Origin: Brevibacillus laterosporus
Lineage (GTDB): Bacteria > Bacillota > Bacilli > Brevibacillales > Brevibacillaceae
Length of the DNA stretch: 64,000 nt
Direction of reading: 5' to 3'
Assembly: GCA_007833815.1 (NCBI GenBank)
Contig: CP033464.1
Span: 5,129,501-5,193,500 of the forward strand
The position numbers and the translations under genes were made by a program. Below are positions 51,409 through 60,314 of this stretch, piece by piece (the stretch's first letter is position 1; each line of letters starts with the position of its first letter). The notes under the pieces are model-generated. The model saw only the letters and a program-made list of their open reading frames with translations. It made no database searches and had not been told where the DNA came from.

Positions 51409-53133
51409 CTAATAAACAGCTAAACCCCCAGAAACCGTCTCATTTTTTTCTGAAAGTCTTAATCTGTTTGCAAGTATATGATCATCCCAGCTCGTAATCA
51501 CTTCACCATATAAGTTCAATCCATTAGCAGTGGTATTCATTTGGGATATGGAAACCCCCGCATCCAAGCAAGAAATTCGATAACCAAAGAAATGATATTT
51601 CGCCGAAACCTTTCCAACATTAGATGCAGCCACTATTAACACAGAAGGTATATTCATGCTTTGTGTTTTAACAGAACTACGGATTACTATCGCAACTTGC
51701 TCCTCTGACAATGCTTCAATAAAAGATAAGGAATGATTAGCAGGTTGATAGAAATATATTCCTGATTCAAGCGATTCTACATGGTGAACCATTAGATAGA
51801 GTTCTGTTGAACCTAAATTACCACCAGTTGGAGACCAACGCTTTAGTTGCCCATTTGCTTCAAATTGTTTAATTCCAGCTCCGTACAGAACGAGTACAGC
51901 TAGTTGAGCAAGTGTAAGAGGTCGGTTAGGTAGTTGTAGCCTACGCTCATTTATCATACTGTGTAATACCTCTTTGTCTGGTTTTGGAAGGTCATCGTAC
52001 TGTGGCAATGTAACAACAGGAAAATTGAGCATCTTTTTAAAATGATGAGCAAGCTCCATATTACTCGCTTTATAATGCATTTGATGACTTTTTGGCGTAT
52101 TCAAATGAAAAGATGGGAAAGCTACAGAATTCTCATAGGCTGCTGCCAGCGGTACCTCTTTGCATTCATAATTGTCAATCGGACGACAACTGCAACCAGG
52201 AACAAAAGGAAGCCGGAGCTGTTTATTAGTCCAGTTTTGGAAATACAATTGATAAACATATTGTCCAGAGAAAAGGGGATTAATTCTGCTCAAACAGTAC
52301 ATTAGCTCCTGAACTGTGAAATACATCCAAAATTCTGCCATATAGTGATTAGGCTTATTCGTTTTAGCTGATTGGTTCTGCTTATGTACCTTTTCTATAC
52401 ACGAATAGCAAGGGGTTTCCCCCCGCTCCAAGTAAAATAGTTCTCCCTTCTCATCAGACACTTCGCTTAGTAGCCAACGAATATTATTTTCTGCACATAA
52501 TGTATCTAATTGTCGAAGTTTTTCCGTAACGATCATGCCATCGTTAAAGACGATTACCAAGGACTCATCATTAAAACAAATTTCATCCTCAAATGACTGA
52601 ACGTGAACATTCGTGATACCCACATGTTCCAGTTCCTTTTTAAAAACAATTCCCCATTCTTTACGAGCAAATACCTTCACCTTGGCTTGTAGCATTTTGT
52701 ACATTGCTTCTGCACCACTTCTGTGTACTCTAGTAGTATCAACATGTCTTTGAAAGTAGTTCAACGTTTCTTGCTCAAATTGGCTGGTTTCTATGTTGAC
52801 ATCTACCGATGCGTCCTCCAACAGTCCTCTTGCATACAACAAGACTATAGCCTGGTACAAAGTTTCTTGACTGTAAGCGGGAAGGGCTCTATGTAGTTCC
52901 TCTAATGTTTTGGTACCATCGAGTAATGGTAAAAGTAGAGGAAATAAGCTACTTGTTGATTTTCCACCTAGTATCTGCCGCTCTTCCGTTCCTTCAAAGA
53001 GAAACTTATGCTCTGGAAGTGGAATTACAGCTACTTCTTTCAGAAAGCGTGGGTGAATAGGAATGTGAAATTGCAAATCGTGTTGAATTGCATTTGCCAT
53101 ATACGTAGCACTGATCTTGTTAGCTGTGATCAT
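51409..53133 (-). CDS. Fusion of an E1-like cyclodehydratase partner (with RRE) and a SagB-type dehydrogenase, 574 aa
   Basis: Residues about 25-115 resemble the winged-helix RiPP recognition element of LAP C-proteins. Residues about 130-340 form a ThiF/E1-like partner domain with a Cys pair (CYSC, about 240) and PGCSC (about 300) that may bind zinc. Residues about 350-574 are a SagB-type flavin dehydrogenase (RRLQLPNRPLTLAQLAVLVL, GNLGSTELYLMVHH, VSKNEIT-like end). Such fusions combine leader binding, cyclodehydration and oxidation. The start at 53133 follows AAGGGGTCGATTGT. Confidence 0.82.
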   Translation of the reverse strand: MITANKISATYMANAIQHDLQFHIPIHPRFLKEVAVIPLPEHKFLFEGTEERQILGGKSTSSLFPLLLPLLDGTKTLEELHRALPAYSQETLYQAIVLLYARGLLEDASVDVNIETSQFEQETLNYFQRHVDTTRVHRSGAEAMYKMLQAKVKVFARKEWGIVFKKELEHVGITNVHVQSFEDEICFNDESLVIVFNDGMIVTEKLRQLDTLCAENNIRWLLSEVSDEKGELFYLERGETPCYSCIEKVHKQNQSAKTNKPNHYMAEFWMYFTVQELMYCLSRINPLFSGQYVYQLYFQNWTNKQLRLPFVPGCSCRPIDNYECKEVPLAAAYENSVAFPSFHLNTPKSHQMHYKASNMELAHHFKKMLNFPVVTLPQYDDLPKPDKEVLHSMINERRLQLPNRPLTLAQLAVLVLYGAGIKQFEANGQLKRWSPTGGNLGSTELYLMVHHVESLESGIYFYQPANHSLSFIEALSEEQVAIVIRSSVKTQSMNIPSVLIVAASNVGKVSAKYHFFGYRISCLDAGVSISQMNTTANGLNLYGEVITSWDDHILANRLRLSEKNETVSGGLAVY

Positions 53134-53145
53134 ACAATCGACCCC

Positions 53146-53787
53146 TTACACACGTAAGAATATTTCGTCATATTTCTCTAAAAGATAGTCATAGCTTCTC
53201 GTTGATTCTTCTCGTTGTAATCCGCATTGTGGACATCCGTGAAAACCAACCACTTTTCCCATTCGAGTAGTTCCCCGAACCACATTGCACTCGTAGACCG
53301 TACCAGCTTCCTTAACCAAATCCTCTTGCAAACGCTGATTCACATGTAAAAAGAGGTGAACAGCCATACCCACATGCACTCGCAAGAAGCCTTTGGGGCC
53401 TAGTTCAAAGTTTTGCTTGTATACATCTTGGGCTTGTTGCATGTATTTTCCAAACACAGAATGCTGGATTTGACGTTTTGAAAAACATGTGTAACACCCT
53501 TCTTCTTCAGGAATAACTACTGGTCCGATAATCAGACTCGTGTGATCCATGACAATCTGTACCCACGGCTTTTTCCACGCAGAACATAACTTGTCCATCA
53601 ATTGACATAGAGAAGAAACCGGTCTCCATGAAGCAACAATATGAATCCTAGCATGTGGCCAATTTGCTGGATAGAACACTCCGCTCTCATCCGATTGGGT
53701 AATAATAACTCCTTCCATTTTAGTTTGAAGCATGTTGGCAACCTCTATTCCAAAAGCTCCAACAGCTATCACATGAACGGTATTCAT
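53146..53787 (-). CDS. E1-like (ocin-ThiF-like) cyclodehydratase partner protein, 213 aa
   Basis: The protein has an N-terminal Rossmann-like segment (NTVHVIAVGAFGIEVANMLQ), and two CxxC pairs (CYTC near 100 and CPQC near 190) that can chelate a zinc ion as in E1-like LAP partner proteins. It would help YcaO bind the leader and cyclise Cys, Thr and Ser. The start at ATG 53787 lies after GAGGGGTGAGGG. It lies 3-15 bases after the YcaO gene. Confidence 0.8.
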   Translation of the reverse strand: MNTVHVIAVGAFGIEVANMLQTKMEGVIITQSDESGVFYPANWPHARIHIVASWRPVSSLCQLMDKLCSAWKKPWVQIVMDHTSLIIGPVVIPEEEGCYTCFSKRQIQHSVFGKYMQQAQDVYKQNFELGPKGFLRVHVGMAVHLFLHVNQRLQEDLVKEAGTVYECNVVRGTTRMGKVVGFHGCPQCGLQREESTRSYDYLLEKYDEIFLRV

Positions 53788-53802
53788 CTCTACCCTCACC
53801 CC

Positions 53803-55080
53803 TCAAGCAAATGGTTGTGGCCAAATGTTAATCTCTTCTTCCATTCGAATCGGATACCCATTTAATCTAGGTGCCTCATATAAACGAGGAGTACCTAAAA
53901 ATCTGGCGCGATAACTAAATGAAAGAGGCATTAATGTTGGAATAATTACACGGACAATATGCAAATTGGCTCGCCGTGCTTCATCGGTTGTCAAATCTAG
54001 AGCAAAAACCTCATGCCCCTTTTCTTCTAAGCGTTTTACTAGCTCCACAAGGTCCTTTTTGGGATTTCCCGTTTCTATGTTCTTCATTTCCGAAATTTTC
54101 TTATTTTTAGATGTTTGAAGCAGAAAATGATATGCTGAAGCTCTTTCTGGTGCTCCCATATACGTAGCACCGTCATAGACCTTGATAAAATCATCTAGAT
54201 TTTCAGGATGCTTCAAGCCGTTTTGCAGTGCAATGCGAGAGGATGCTGACTCCTTCATTAGCTTTGTAAAAGAATGGTAGGGGTTGAGTTCCGTGGAGCA
54301 CATAACCATAGTGGTAAGTTGAGGATTATGAGGAGCAAGCTGAATGCTATACAGTGTAGGTATTTCTAAATCGCTCGTTGCGTCATAAAAGATTTGCTGG
54401 ATGTGTTTATTTCGATCTAAATTTTCCAAATAGGGCTGTACCCATTGCGGGTAGCTATCTACCGAAATTTTCGGTAACTCCAATTGTTGTAACCATGTAA
54501 TTGCGATGGCGTCTCGTTCAATTACTTCACAAATTGCTCCAAGTAGGGCTTGCTCTAGTGTAGTATGGGCTGCACATCCTGTTGATATTGGTAACCATAT
54601 TTTTTCACCTTTACTCATTATTTCAAAGTTTAGATAGACCATAATCGCTGGTAACCAAACCGATCGCTTATGGGTTAACGAGATGCCTCGTACCCACCTG
54701 AGAGGAAGATCTTTATCAGGTTTAATAAGCGGGCAACGGGGATGCTGTAATTCTTTGTCAGAGCACCTTGGAATCATATCTAAATCCAATGCTTCCTCCC
54801 CAAGCTCCCTGCCAGTCGCCCAAATCATCTGTTTTTCATTGTACATACAGCTGGAATAGCGTTCTACCGTTTCCGCAATTGCTTTTCGTTTTGCCTCTTC
54901 CTCTAGAGTACTGTTACCTGCACCATCAATGGAAAAAGCTATGGTTGGAATGACATGAGAGAGATTCCCCATAATCCCGCTATAAACATGGTAAGATGGT
55001 TCTCCAGGTAGTGAGGGTATAGGAACAACATTTTGTAGTAAACCACCAATAGGCTGCACTAACTTATTTACAAAACCCAT
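53803..55080 (-). CDS. YcaO-type azoline-forming cyclodehydratase, 425 aa
   Basis: The YcaO fold shows the ATP-binding acidic segments EAKRKAIAETVERYSSCMYNE and GAICEVIERDAIAITWL, followed by the central catalytic region, and ends PYPIRMEEEINIWPQPFA-like, with a proline-rich C-terminus as in azoline-forming members. YcaO uses ATP to activate the peptide carbonyl and form thiazoline and oxazoline. Start follows GGAGGATAGCA, 2 bases from the ABC permease stop. Confidence 0.92.
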   Translation of the reverse strand: MGFVNKLVQPIGGLLQNVVPIPSLPGEPSYHVYSGIMGNLSHVIPTIAFSIDGAGNSTLEEEAKRKAIAETVERYSSCMYNEKQMIWATGRELGEEALDLDMIPRCSDKELQHPRCPLIKPDKDLPLRWVRGISLTHKRSVWLPAIMVYLNFEIMSKGEKIWLPISTGCAAHTTLEQALLGAICEVIERDAIAITWLQQLELPKISVDSYPQWVQPYLENLDRNKHIQQIFYDATSDLEIPTLYSIQLAPHNPQLTTMVMCSTELNPYHSFTKLMKESASSRIALQNGLKHPENLDDFIKVYDGATYMGAPERASAYHFLLQTSKNKKISEMKNIETGNPKKDLVELVKRLEEKGHEVFALDLTTDEARRANLHIVRVIIPTLMPLSFSYRARFLGTPRLYEAPRLNGYPIRMEEEINIWPQPFA

Positions 55081-55082
55081 TG

Positions 55083-56234
55083 CTATCCTCCTATTCTAAA
55101 AAAATGATGTTTTTTTCTCCTTTTATCCTTGCGAAGCTCCCCTCTTTTCTCAGAAAGGTCATCCCATTTAAAGGTATACAGAGAAATGAATATGAATAAC
55201 ATAGACGTCACAGTCATTACTAGATAGTCAATTAACAGAGGAGCAACAGCTTCAGCACCGGAATCAATAAAGTGGCGCAAGCTATCCCCAAAATAGGTTA
55301 ATGGAATAAATCTAGCCAATGAGCTGATGAAAGACGGCATCCATTCTAGTGGGTAAAACAATCCACAGACAATCATCAATGGTCCCATCATCAAGCCAAT
55401 CACACCATTAACAGCTTCTTGAGAACGCAAAATTCCCCCAAGCATATATCCTAATGAAAAAAACATCAGTAATCCAAAAGCAGAAGCCATAATAATCCCT
55501 ACTATAGCATTTGATGTGAAAATTCCCATTTGCAGACCATAGATGGTCATGATCGACAATTGAACCATTGCTATCCCTGCTCTAACCAAAATCTGTGAGG
55601 CAATGAGACTAAGTCTATGAATTGGTGTTAGAGCAAACAGCCTCAGGTTTCCTCTTTGTCTCATTTGAATGAGTGGAACGGCTGTACCCGTAAGACTTAA
55701 TGAAAGAAAAGCCAAAATCAAAACAGAAGGAAACGTAAATTGTAACACGTTAAATTTTTTCGTATCTCCAACTGAGGTAGCAACAAGGTTTAGCTCACCA
55801 GGCTTGCGTAGCATCTCGGATAAAACACTCTTAAAAATGAGTAACATATCTTCCTGTTTTGAATCGTATAGCAGTTGAATAGATGTTTGTTGATCTAATG
55901 TCGGTGGCAATAAAATGGCAACATCCAATCTTTTTTCTTTAAATTTTCCTTTTACCTCATCCTCTTTCATCTCTGCTATACGAAACTTGCGTTCTTGTTC
56001 CAACTGTTTCTTTAAATCATGTACTGTTTTGTCACTGTTAACATCCATGACAATTCCAACCCTTACCTGTGTAGGTTGAGATTGATGAGAAATAAAAGCA
56101 AACAATCCAATAAACATAAATGGAAAAATTAACACAAAGAAAAAGGTGGATTTATCTCTAACCAATTCACGGTAATTCATAAGAGTTAGCTGTACGAACG
56201 TGTTCCATATCACCTTTCCATTTTGTTTGTTCAT
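55083..56234 (-). CDS. ABC-2 type export permease of the LAP cluster, 383 aa
   Basis: Six transmembrane segments, with a long extracytoplasmic domain between the first and second (residues about 45-175), fit ABC-2 drug/peptide exporters. The cytosolic loop MRQRGNLRLFALTPIHRL is typical of this class. It works with the ATPase encoded just upstream (4-base ATGA overlap) and very likely exports and confers immunity to the mature azole peptide. The permease ends with a basic tail (KDKRRKKHHFF). Confidence 0.87.
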   Translation of the reverse strand: MNKQNGKVIWNTFVQLTLMNYRELVRDKSTFFFVLIFPFMFIGLFAFISHQSQPTQVRVGIVMDVNSDKTVHDLKKQLEQERKFRIAEMKEDEVKGKFKEKRLDVAILLPPTLDQQTSIQLLYDSKQEDMLLIFKSVLSEMLRKPGELNLVATSVGDTKKFNVLQFTFPSVLILAFLSLSLTGTAVPLIQMRQRGNLRLFALTPIHRLSLIASQILVRAGIAMVQLSIMTIYGLQMGIFTSNAIVGIIMASAFGLLMFFSLGYMLGGILRSQEAVNGVIGLMMGPLMIVCGLFYPLEWMPSFISSLARFIPLTYFGDSLRHFIDSGAEAVAPLLIDYLVMTVTSMLFIFISLYTFKWDDLSEKRGELRKDKRRKKHHFFRIGG

Positions 56235-57175
56235 ACCTCTACTCCTTTAAGAGATTTACCTGTCAGTGCTAAAAAAACGTCCTCTAAGTTTCCACGCCGT
56301 ATCAATAGATTGCTCCAGTTATGGAGATTAAGTTGACCATTACACAGTCTTTTCACCGTTACATCGGTTTGCGTGGAAACGACAGTTACCCTTTTCTTAT
56401 TTAATACGACTTCTTGAGATGCTTGTTCAATCTCAGCAAATGACTGAAGCAGGCTTATGTCACAACTCTCTTCCGTGTCAAATAGAATGATCTTTTTCGG
56501 ACAATATACATCTATTAATTCGTCAGGGGTACCTAATGCGATCATTTTTCCTTGGTTCATGATTGCCACCCGATCACACAATGTTTCTGCTTCTTCCATC
56601 GAATGAGTGGTTAATATGACCGTCCGCCCTTTTTTTCGGTATGCCAGAATCGCTTCCCATAAATGACGCCTTGCTTTTGGATCTAGTGAACTGCTTGGCT
56701 CATCCAAAAATAAGATCTTCGGATCGGAAATCAAGGCTACCGCAACCAAAAGTCTTTGCTTTTGTCCGCCTGACAATTTTTTGACTAAGGTATCTGCCTT
56801 ATCTTCAAGACCGATCTGTGAAATCATATCCTTTGGAGCAAGTGAATTGGCATAGAAACTAGAGAAAAGCGTAAGTGTTTCCATTACCGTTACATTAGGC
56901 AATAGATTCGCTTCTTGAGGTTGAACACCTATCATTTTTTTTATCGAAGTACGGTCCTTTTGAGCGTCCCACTCGAATATTTGAATATGACCACTGGTAG
57001 GCTTTCTCAATCCAACTATGCACTCTATTGTTGTTGTTTTTCCAGCACCGTTCGGCCCCAGAATACCAAAGATTTCGCCTTTATCTATCTGTAAATTTAC
57101 GTTTTCAACAGAGGTGATATCCCCATACTTCTTTGTAAAAGTAGCTATTTGTATGGCATGCATGTGATTAGACAA
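56231..57175 (-). CDS. ABC transporter ATP-binding protein of the LAP cluster, 314 aa
   Basis: All ATPase motifs are present: GPNGAGKTTT, QPQEANLLPN Q-loop, LSGGQKQRL signature, ILFLDEPSSSLDP and TTHSMEEAE. The C-terminal ~90 residues are the usual DrrA/CcmA-type extension. It is the first gene of the LAP operon. The best start is TTG at 57175 after AGGAAGTGAT, although the ATG at 57163 is possible. It should power export and self-immunity. Confidence 0.9.
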   Translation of the reverse strand: MSNHMHAIQIATFTKKYGDITSVENVNLQIDKGEIFGILGPNGAGKTTTIECIVGLRKPTSGHIQIFEWDAQKDRTSIKKMIGVQPQEANLLPNVTVMETLTLFSSFYANSLAPKDMISQIGLEDKADTLVKKLSGGQKQRLLVAVALISDPKILFLDEPSSSLDPKARRHLWEAILAYRKKGRTVILTTHSMEEAETLCDRVAIMNQGKMIALGTPDELIDVYCPKKIILFDTEESCDISLLQSFAEIEQASQEVVLNKKRVTVVSTQTDVTVKRLCNGQLNLHNWSNLLIRRGNLEDVFLALTGKSLKGVEV

Positions 57176-57386
57176 ATAAATATCACTTCCTATTTTTGTT
57201 ATTTATTGTAATAATATTACATTTAATCATGTTAGACAAGTGCTTCTATTATTTTAATAACTTCTATTACCTATTTTACTATTTTTAAATTTTTATACTT
57301 CCTTAACGAATTGTAAAACGTAAACACAATGACGCTCTCCTTGTTATCTGGACACCACTATAGGTATTGTCTACAACTGAATTATT

Positions 57387-57629
57387 ACATTTATAACTTA
57401 ATCCGTTATTTTTCAATTAAAAAAATACCTATCTAGCTTTCAGGAAAAGATAGCTCTATCTTAATAACGTAAAACGTTACTGTCAATGCTATGTTTTCGT
57501 CACACACCCAATATGAGAGCATACATGAGGAAAAATAAAGCAAATACACTCTTAGTGTCCACGTTTATTAAGGGGCTCCTCGCTTAAGCCGTTATAGACT
57601 GGACTATACATTTATAACTTAATCCGTTA
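57387..57629. repeat. 22-bp direct repeat, two copies
   Basis: Identical 22-mers at 57387-57408 and 57608-57629 bracket the decayed XRE locus. They derive from the 3' end of the minus-strand XRE gene and suggest a local duplication or recombination event. Confidence 0.65.
57465..57479. promoter_or_regulatory. Copy of the TAACG-N5-CGTTA palindrome
   Basis: The element equals the one between the XRE genes at 46899-46913 in both arms, with a different spacer. It remains intact in the decayed locus. Confidence 0.5.
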
Positions 57630-57920
57630 ATAAACAAGAGTTGGCTACTCGTGTAAATGTTTCATCACAAGTGATTTCTAACTGGGAAAGAGCCTAGATG
57701 ATCTCTCCTCTATCAGAGTCTAGATGTCGTCATATGAGTAAATAAATGGAATATATAGCCACTAGCTAGGAGTAGTAAAAAGGTTCGTCCTAGATAGTTT
57801 GTTAATGCCATACGCCCATAAGATTTTAAATGAAGCAACTGCTCACTACGGGCAGCTGCTTTTCTTGTCATACCAACTATTCATATCTCAAAATAAGAGA
57901 CAAGCTACTTTTGCCATGAA

Positions 57921-58577
57921 TTAAAACAGAGTGTTAACCGCAATCACCAAAAGCATCACTCCACTTATGATGGTACCGAATTGACCTAAGGTGAAAGAAG
58001 CAATCCGAACCGAGGCTACTTTTCCACCTAAAGCAACTCCTGCCCAAACTGTTATGAAGCTACCTATCGCGGCGGTTATTGAGATAGCGTGCGGCGATAA
58101 GCCAATCAAACCGGCACTTAATCCGTTGGTAACCGCATTTGCAGCAAGGGCAATTCCCAAAATACATGCTTCCCCTATTCCAATTTCTCCTGACTTGTCG
58201 AAATCCACCTCTTCTGGATTTTTTAGGATTCCTTTGATTCCTTTGATTCCTTTGATGCTTTTGGTGCTCACGCCAACTTCACTTGATGTCGCCATAGCCA
58301 TACTCCGTTGTTTGCGTGGGACCGCCAATAATATGATTCGTATACCGATCACGAACAGGAACAAGGCTCCTATCAGAACGGGAAGTATTCCAGGAAGTAT
58401 GGCTGACAGCAGCTGCCCGAAATAAATTCCGATTTCACTCAAAATAAAGCATATGCCAGCTATCACACAATTGGAAAGAAAGCCGATGCGAACATTGCGA
58501 ATGCCGTAAGATATCCCTACACCAAAATTATCGAGACTCGATGAGACAGCAAAGCCTAGTATAATAAGCCAATTCAT
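57921..58577 (-). CDS. ytaF-like: YtaF/MntP-like membrane protein, 218 aa
   Basis: The protein has six membrane segments with the family motifs FAVSSSLDNFGVGISYG near the N-terminus and ALAANAVTNGLSAGLIG in the second half. YtaF is a sporulation-associated membrane protein and MntP-like members export Mn2+. The middle loop (about residues 110-145) is charged and includes an IKGIKGIKGI repeat. ATG at 58577 follows AGGAGTGATTTA. The longer frame would add 31 codons over promoter DNA. Confidence 0.83.
   Translation of the reverse strand: MNWLIILGFAVSSSLDNFGVGISYGIRNVRIGFLSNCVIAGICFILSEIGIYFGQLLSAILPGILPVLIGALFLFVIGIRIILLAVPRKQRSMAMATSSEVGVSTKSIKGIKGIKGILKNPEEVDFDKSGEIGIGEACILGIALAANAVTNGLSAGLIGLSPHAISITAAIGSFITVWAGVALGGKVASVRIASFTLGQFGTIISGVMLLVIAVNTLF
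58227..58253. repeat. 9-bp tandem repeat, three units, in the ytaF-like gene
   Basis: GATTCCTTT is repeated three times exactly and encodes IKGIKGIKG on the minus strand. A unit change keeps the frame, so slippage would alter loop length only. Confidence 0.8.
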
Positions 58578-58760
58578 TAAATCACTCCTAAACACTATTT
58601 CTGTCATTGTATTAGGAATGTTGAAAAAAAGTGTCATTTTGTTCCAAAACTGTTGAGAAAATCTCAACACTCTTGTTCCATCTGTTTAGCTTGCGTTAAA
58701 TCAACTTACCCACGTAATTGTACAACCCGAGCGCATAGCATAGTTATGACCAATCAATTC

Positions 58761-60314
58761 TTACTGAACATTCTTGTTCATTTGAGCACTAAATAAAACA
58801 CCTTCGTTTGTATTTCTCATCGAATAATCAATAGATAAGGCTTCACACACAGTTTTAACAATATATAATCCTAAACCACTGCCTCCCGTATTCCTATTTC
58901 TAGATTTCTCCACTCGGTAGAATGGTTCAAATATTTGTTTGATATGTTCTTCCTGTATATATGCTCCAGTATTTAAAACTTCAAATTTCAACGTTCCATT
59001 ACCATTATCTATTAAGTGAATGTGAACCTGTTCGGAATGATTGGAATATACAATGGCGTTATGAATAACATTCCCTATTACTTTTTCCAATAGTTGTTTA
59101 TCTGTGTTGATAAAAAGTTCTTCCTGTACTTCGTTAATCACTTGAATATTTTTTTCAGTAGCGAAAAAACCAAGATTATTTATCGTAGTACAAACCAAAG
59201 TAGATATATTGACCCTTTCATATTTGGAAGTAAAACCAAGTTGTTCAAGTTTTGATATTTGAAGAATTTGACGAACGAGTGATTCCATCGTTTCCATGAT
59301 TTGATAAGACCGGTTTAAGTACTTTTCCCGTTCTTTGTATACTCCTATATTGTGAAGCATCCCTTCTAATTGCCCTTTTACAGCTGTAATAGGTGATTTC
59401 AACTCATGTGAAATCGTTGCAAATAACTCTCTGCGTTTTGCTTCTGCTTCCTGTTTTTTCTCCATGTCACTTTTCAATGCTTCATTGGCTGTTTGTAACT
59501 CTTGCATCGTTCTTTGCAAGTTTGCTGACATTTCATTTAAACTTCTGGACAGCTGACCGATCTCATCTGCTGAATCAAGATTTATTTTAGCTGTAAAGTC
59601 CAAATTAGCCATTTTCTGAGCTACATGATTAATAGTGATTAGTGGTTTTGAAAAAATCTTGGAGTAAATATAGGCTCCACTAATCGAAATAATAAAAATC
59701 ACTATTCCAATATAAGGAATAAGCAATAATAATACTTGAGAAGCCTCGTCAATTGGCTGCAACGTTGCATGTATGTTTAGAGTTAATGTTTCATCTTTAA
59801 ACACAATTGGTACAGAAATATTATGGACCTTTGGCAAGTTATTCATAGTAATAATTCCAGCTTGAGAAGTTGAAGCAACTCCAACTTGAGCAGTTAAAGC
59901 AACTCCAACTTGAGAAGTTGATTCTTCTATAGCTAAAATTTCAACTTCTTTATCTAAATCTACTTTTTTATCTAACATTTGAGCTTTTGATAAAATGGGA
60001 TAATTAGGAAAAACGATTTTGCCTGTATTGTCAGTTAATGATGGATAAGCATTGAAATTTTGTTCAAATTTATCGAAAAGTATTGTAGCATCATCCAAAT
60101 AAAGATTTTTTGCTTTCTCTACTAATCTATTACTCTCTACTTCTAAGCTGTTTGTTTTGTATTTTTCATAAAAAATAGGGAGATAGAAGTAGAGGGTTAG
60201 ATAAATAGTACTGGCGGAAACTAATAGAAGAATCAGGGTTACAAGAAAAATTTTAAAAGATATACTTTTTCTGTTTATGATCTGAAGAAGTTTATGTGCC
60301 AATTTTATAACCAA
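58761..60314 (-). CDS. HAMP-type sensor histidine kinase (VanS-like), 517 aa
   Basis: Two membrane helices flank an extracytoplasmic sensor domain of about 150 residues (about 45-195). HAMP (KPLITINHVAQKMANLDFTA region), HisKA with ISHELKSPITAV, and HATPase with NVIHNAIVYS and GGSGLGLYIV follow. The start codon looks like TTG at 60314 and overlaps the regulator end by 23 bases, and no ideal ribosome site is visible there. The sensor domain contains an 8-residue tandem repeat (see 59861-59921). The stimulus is unknown. Confidence 0.85.
   Translation of the reverse strand: MVIKLAHKLLQIINRKSISFKIFLVTLILLLVSASTIYLTLYFYLPIFYEKYKTNSLEVESNRLVEKAKNLYLDDATILFDKFEQNFNAYPSLTDNTGKIVFPNYPILSKAQMLDKKVDLDKEVEILAIEESTSQVGVALTAQVGVASTSQAGIITMNNLPKVHNISVPIVFKDETLTLNIHATLQPIDEASQVLLLLIPYIGIVIFIISISGAYIYSKIFSKPLITINHVAQKMANLDFTAKINLDSADEIGQLSRSLNEMSANLQRTMQELQTANEALKSDMEKKQEAEAKRRELFATISHELKSPITAVKGQLEGMLHNIGVYKEREKYLNRSYQIMETMESLVRQILQISKLEQLGFTSKYERVNISTLVCTTINNLGFFATEKNIQVINEVQEELFINTDKQLLEKVIGNVIHNAIVYSNHSEQVHIHLIDNGNGTLKFEVLNTGAYIQEEHIKQIFEPFYRVEKSRNRNTGGSGLGLYIVKTVCEALSIDYSMRNTNEGVLFSAQMNKNVQ
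59861..59921. repeat. 24-bp tandem repeat in the kinase sensor domain, about 2.5 units
   Basis: The unit CTTGAGAAGTTGAAGCAACT plus CCAA appears at 59861-59884 and 59885-59908 (3 mismatches), and the start again from 59909. It encodes (T)(S/A)QVGVAx repeats in the extracytoplasmic loop on the minus strand. Unit number could vary by slippage without frame loss. Confidence 0.75.

Larger units (their letters stand above)
57380..57697. pseudogene. Decayed copy of the divergent XRE gene pair
   Basis: The segment contains sequences homologous to the 46.6-47.4 kb XRE locus: the ATAACTTAATCCGTTA-type end of the minus-strand gene, the TAACG-N5-CGTTA palindrome (57465-57479) and a GTTACTGTCAATGCT block. 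A 20-codon fragment of the plus-strand gene (QELATRVNVSSQVISNWERA) ends in a stop at 57695-57697. A 22-bp sequence occurs twice, at 57387-57408 and 57608-57629. This is a third copy of the module, wrecked by deletions. Confidence 0.75.
57176..57920. other. Promoter-proximal region of the LAP operon with a decayed XRE locus
   Basis: The 745-bp stretch holds no intact gene. It has AT-rich LAP promoter DNA near 57200-57300, then decayed copies of the XRE locus of 46.6-47.4 kb (see 57380-57697), and about 220 bp without recognisable features before the YtaF-like gene. Confidence 0.5.

Noticed and set aside
48917-57175. Thiopeptide or lantibiotic biosynthetic cluster
   Set aside because: There is no LanB-like glutamylation/elimination enzyme, no pyridine synthase and no LanC; the cores lack the Ser-rich thiopeptide pattern.
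59861-59921. Repeat array resembling a CRISPR
   Set aside because: There are only 2.5 direct units without spacers, and they are inside a coding frame; no cas genes are present.
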